Assembly (NCBI GenBank): GCA_015657535.1
Contig: JADHZB010001859.1
Span: 11,196 to 35,329 of the forward strand
DNA: 24,134 nucleotides
Reading direction: 5' to 3'
Source: Nephromyces sp. MM_2019
Taxonomy: Eukaryota > Apicomplexa > Aconoidasida > Nephromycida
Shown here: one piece after another, positions 21,913 to 24,134 of the stretch
How the letters are laid out: every line of letters starts with the position of its first letter
Numbering within the stretch: position 1 is the first letter of the stretch
The notes under the pieces: generated by a model
The model's input: the letters and a program-made list of their open reading frames with translations, nothing else
The model's database searches: none
Told to the model about the DNA's origin: nothing
Translations under genes and position numbers: made by a program

Positions 21913-23401
21913 ATGAATCTAAAATATAATAGTTTATCACGCAATTTTGGATTACACAATTCACTCAAACAATTAAATCGTAAAAATTTTGATTGGACTG
22001 TAGATATAGTGCCTGATCAATTCAAAAGATGTGTGCACATAGACCCACATTGTAAGAAAGATATATGTACAATTAGTGAAATTTCTACACAAGATTCATA
22101 TCACAGTAATTCAAAATCATTTAGAATTGAAGGTAATTAATTATATATACATTAAACAGATTCGCACACATTCTACATACATACACAATAATTATATACA
22201 CATAACAGCTATATACACAATACAAAAGCAACCCAAACAGATAAAACACAATTTTCACACACACTACACATACACGATACAATCTCTCTGACAATTGTTT
22301 ATATATATCTATATATATAAACAACCCCCCCGCTGCACCTTTCCTACACACGCATAAATATATATATATATATATATATATAGAAACAACAAAAAAATGT
22401 GTCAATAACTTTGATACATATATTGTGGGTGATTACAAATTTGAAATTTTTAATAAACTCTCACACAATTTAACTGAATATGGTTGTTATTTTGGCAAAT
22501 ATAATAAAGATAAAGGGTCTTGGCATGGTTTAAAACAATATACAAATGGTGATATATTAATTGGTGAAACAAAAAATGATGAGAAAGTTGGTGGCCATAT
22601 TTATTATGAGTCAAATAGAGGCATAATGAGTATACATTGGTTTGAAAATGATAGGTGGATTAAGAAATTAGATGACAAGTATTTAAGTATGTATGCATGT
22701 GGGTGTGTGTTGTTTTGATGTTGTGTATTGTTTTGATGATGATGTGTGTGTGCATGTGTGTGTATTTCGTTTTGAGACTTTGTATGTGTGTGTATTTCGT
22801 TTTGATACTTTGTATGTGTGTGTATTTCGTTTTGATACTTTGTATGTGTGTGTATTTCGTTTTGATACTTTGTATGTGTGTGTATTTCGTTTTGATACTT
22901 TGTATGTGTGTGTATTTCGTTTTGATACTTTGTATGTGTGTGTATTTCGTTTTGATACTTTGTATGTGTGTGTATTTCGTTTTGATACTTTGTATGTGTG
23001 TGTGTTTTGATGTGTATGTGTATGTTTTGATATTGTGTGTATGTGTGTGTTGTTTTGACGTTGTGTATGTGAGTGTTTTGTATTGATGTTATGTGTGTGT
23101 GTATTGTATTGATGTTGTGTGTATGGTTTTGTTTGTGTAAAATATGTATAATATTACAATTGTATGTAATTCAAGTGTTTTATATTAATATATAAATATA
23201 AAACTAAATATGTATAAATATATATATACAAGTATATATATATGTGTGTGTATGTTGTTAGCATTACACACATAAGATTAAAAAGTTATACATACAAAGG
23301 TTGAAGATCAAGTTGTTATTTGTTTTGGGAAATTTTTAAATAATTCAAATTTTTATAGTTCTTATATGTCTTATATTACTCATAATATATATATATTATA
23401 G
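21913..23401 (+). CDS. MORN-repeat-like protein, 3' end uncertain
   Basis: Exon 1 is 21913-22132 and exon 2 is 22384-22686; the frame is kept across the GT...AG intron. A tentative exon 3 is 23286-23401, which joins in frame and ends at TAG (23399-23401), after an intron of about 600 nt packed with TG repeats. That would give about 212 residues. Residues about 100-160 read YGCYFGKYN, GSWHGLKQYTNGDILIGE and GGHIYYESNRG, with the Tyr/Gly spacing of MORN motifs, which in other proteins bind lipid or act as scaffolds at membranes and cytoskeleton. The N-terminal part (LSRNFGLHNSLK, FDWTVDIVPDQF) is not recognised. The first two exons look solid; exon 3 is only plausible, and the MORN assignment rests on weak glycine spacing. 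Confidence 0.6.
22761..23000. repeat. Eight 30-bp tandem units in intron 2 of the MORN-like gene
   Basis: Eight head-to-tail copies start at 22761, 22791, 22821, 22851, 22881, 22911, 22941 and 22971. The last seven are identical and the first differs at one base (GAGACT for GATACT). Each contains TTTCGTTTTGATACTTTG plus a TG tail. Near-identity implies recent amplification or homogenisation. An open frame crosses the array only because the unit is a multiple of three. Confidence 0.95.
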
Positions 23402-23724
23402 GTACACACACACTATATATAAATTGTATGAATATCTGTATAATATGATGATAATAAAATTTTGAAAAGGCCTTGAATAATATTTAACCTAAACTTAAAC
23501 AATAATTCATAACTCTACAGCCAAACTCAATATAAATACTCATATTATATATATATCTAGGTATAAATAAATTATATAATTTACATAGATTATATAAACA
23601 TACACATACACATATGTGTTGAAATTTATATTCACTCCCTACACCTTAACACCCAATATATTCCCTACCCACACATATTTTACACACAATTTATATCTAC
23701 TACCCACCTATACAAAAAGATAAA
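23402..23724. other. AT-rich convergent intergenic region
   Basis: These 323 bases lie between the tentative end of the MORN-like gene and the stop codon of the minus-strand right-edge gene. They hold TA-rich repeats and short CACACA runs; no gene signal is seen. Confidence 0.5.
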
Positions 23725-23972
23725 CTATAATTTGTATATAATGAGATCATGTATTTCATTAGATGTGTGTGTGTGTGTACAAATAATTATAATTGAGTTA
23801 AAATGTAATTTACAAAATTTAATAAAATTAAAACTTTCAATTTTCTCCAAAATCTCAAATTTTGTTGAAATTTCGGTCGAGTTTGTAAATTTGTTCATCA
23901 ACTCTCCCAACACATTTGAACGTATAATAAAATTAAATGAAGGGAAATTATTATTTACACACACTAAATTAT
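23725..23972 (-). CDS. Probable last exon of an unidentified gene, 5' part outside window
   Basis: On the minus strand a likely acceptor (CATATAG at about 23,979-23,973) precedes an open exon of 82 codons ending at TAG (23725-23727). The product contains FPSFNFIIRSNVLGELMNKF and FEILEKIESFNFIKFCKLHF, mixed hydrophobic and charged like a helical globular protein, and ends in a THTHTSNE stretch coded by CA repeats. The frame stays open up to an ATG at 24030, so the exon could be longer. The plus-strand frame over the same bases is less protein-like. I do not recognise the family. Confidence 0.4.
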
Positions 23973-24134
23973 CTATATGATGTGTGTCAAACTCTGTGTG
24001 TGTTTTAATACCTATAAAACATAATATCATACAGATTAGATTTAGATTTAATATATATTTATATACATATATGTATATGTAAATGCTTATATGTAAAAGT
24101 ATATTTATGTATCTATGTGTGTGTTATATATATA

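Noticed and set aside
22693..23086. Two overlapping frames with VCVFRFDTLY or similar repeats
   Set aside because: The 30-bp unit keeps any frame open. The region is intronic: exon 2 of the MORN-like gene runs into a stop at 22716-22718 if not spliced.
1..24134. tRNA, rRNA, CRISPR or transposon genes
   Set aside because: No tRNA T-arm GTTCGA context, rRNA core, spaced direct-repeat array, reverse transcriptase or transposase motif was seen on either strand.

Overview
The window is eukaryotic nuclear DNA: very AT-rich, with intron-dense genes bounded by GT...AG introns, the standard genetic code, and large numbers of (TG)n/(CA)n microsatellites in introns and between genes. The gene set (short-intron genes, a secreted cysteine-rich protein whose sequence looks apicomplexan, UFC1, POP5, a mitochondrial carrier, a bacterial-type RsmB-like methyltransferase) suggests a protist, most likely an apicomplexan or close relative. 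I reach that by sequence impression, not by a search, and I cannot name the species.

I rebuilt the genes by hand, joining exons by reading frame, splice sites and family similarity. Left to right: (1) an RsmB/NOL1/NOP2/Sun-type RNA m5C methyltransferase on the minus strand, 3285 to beyond the left edge, 8 exons seen; (2) a 17-exon plus-strand gene at 4899-7367 for a 548-residue secreted protein with a Frizzled-like cysteine pattern; (3) UFC1, the UFM1-conjugating enzyme, minus strand, 7701-8657, 4 exons; (4) a POP5-like RNase P/MRP subunit, minus strand, 9398-10231, 3 exons; (5) a 3 kb gene-free divergent interval; (6) an 823-residue coiled-coil and low-complexity protein, plus strand, 13222-17428, 8 exons; (7) a mitochondrial carrier (SLC25) protein, minus strand, 18183-20836, 6 exons, 354 residues; (8) a MORN-like protein, plus strand, from 21913, with an uncertain 3' end; (9) the probable last exon of an unidentified minus-strand gene at the right edge.

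The genes show no shared pathway; they are housekeeping functions (RNA modification, tRNA processing, UFMylation, mitochondrial transport) mixed with lineage-specific proteins. The most unusual features are the repeat organisation and two proteins. The repeats are mostly CA-rich on the sense strand of the nearest gene, flip polarity inside divergent intergenic regions, start right at many 5' splice sites, and are nearly absent from a 4.05-9.85 kb island. The methyltransferase lacks the motif VI catalytic cysteine and carries a Thr/His/Asn-rich decapeptide repeat tail. The 17-exon gene encodes a Frizzled-like cysteine-rich domain on a secreted protein.
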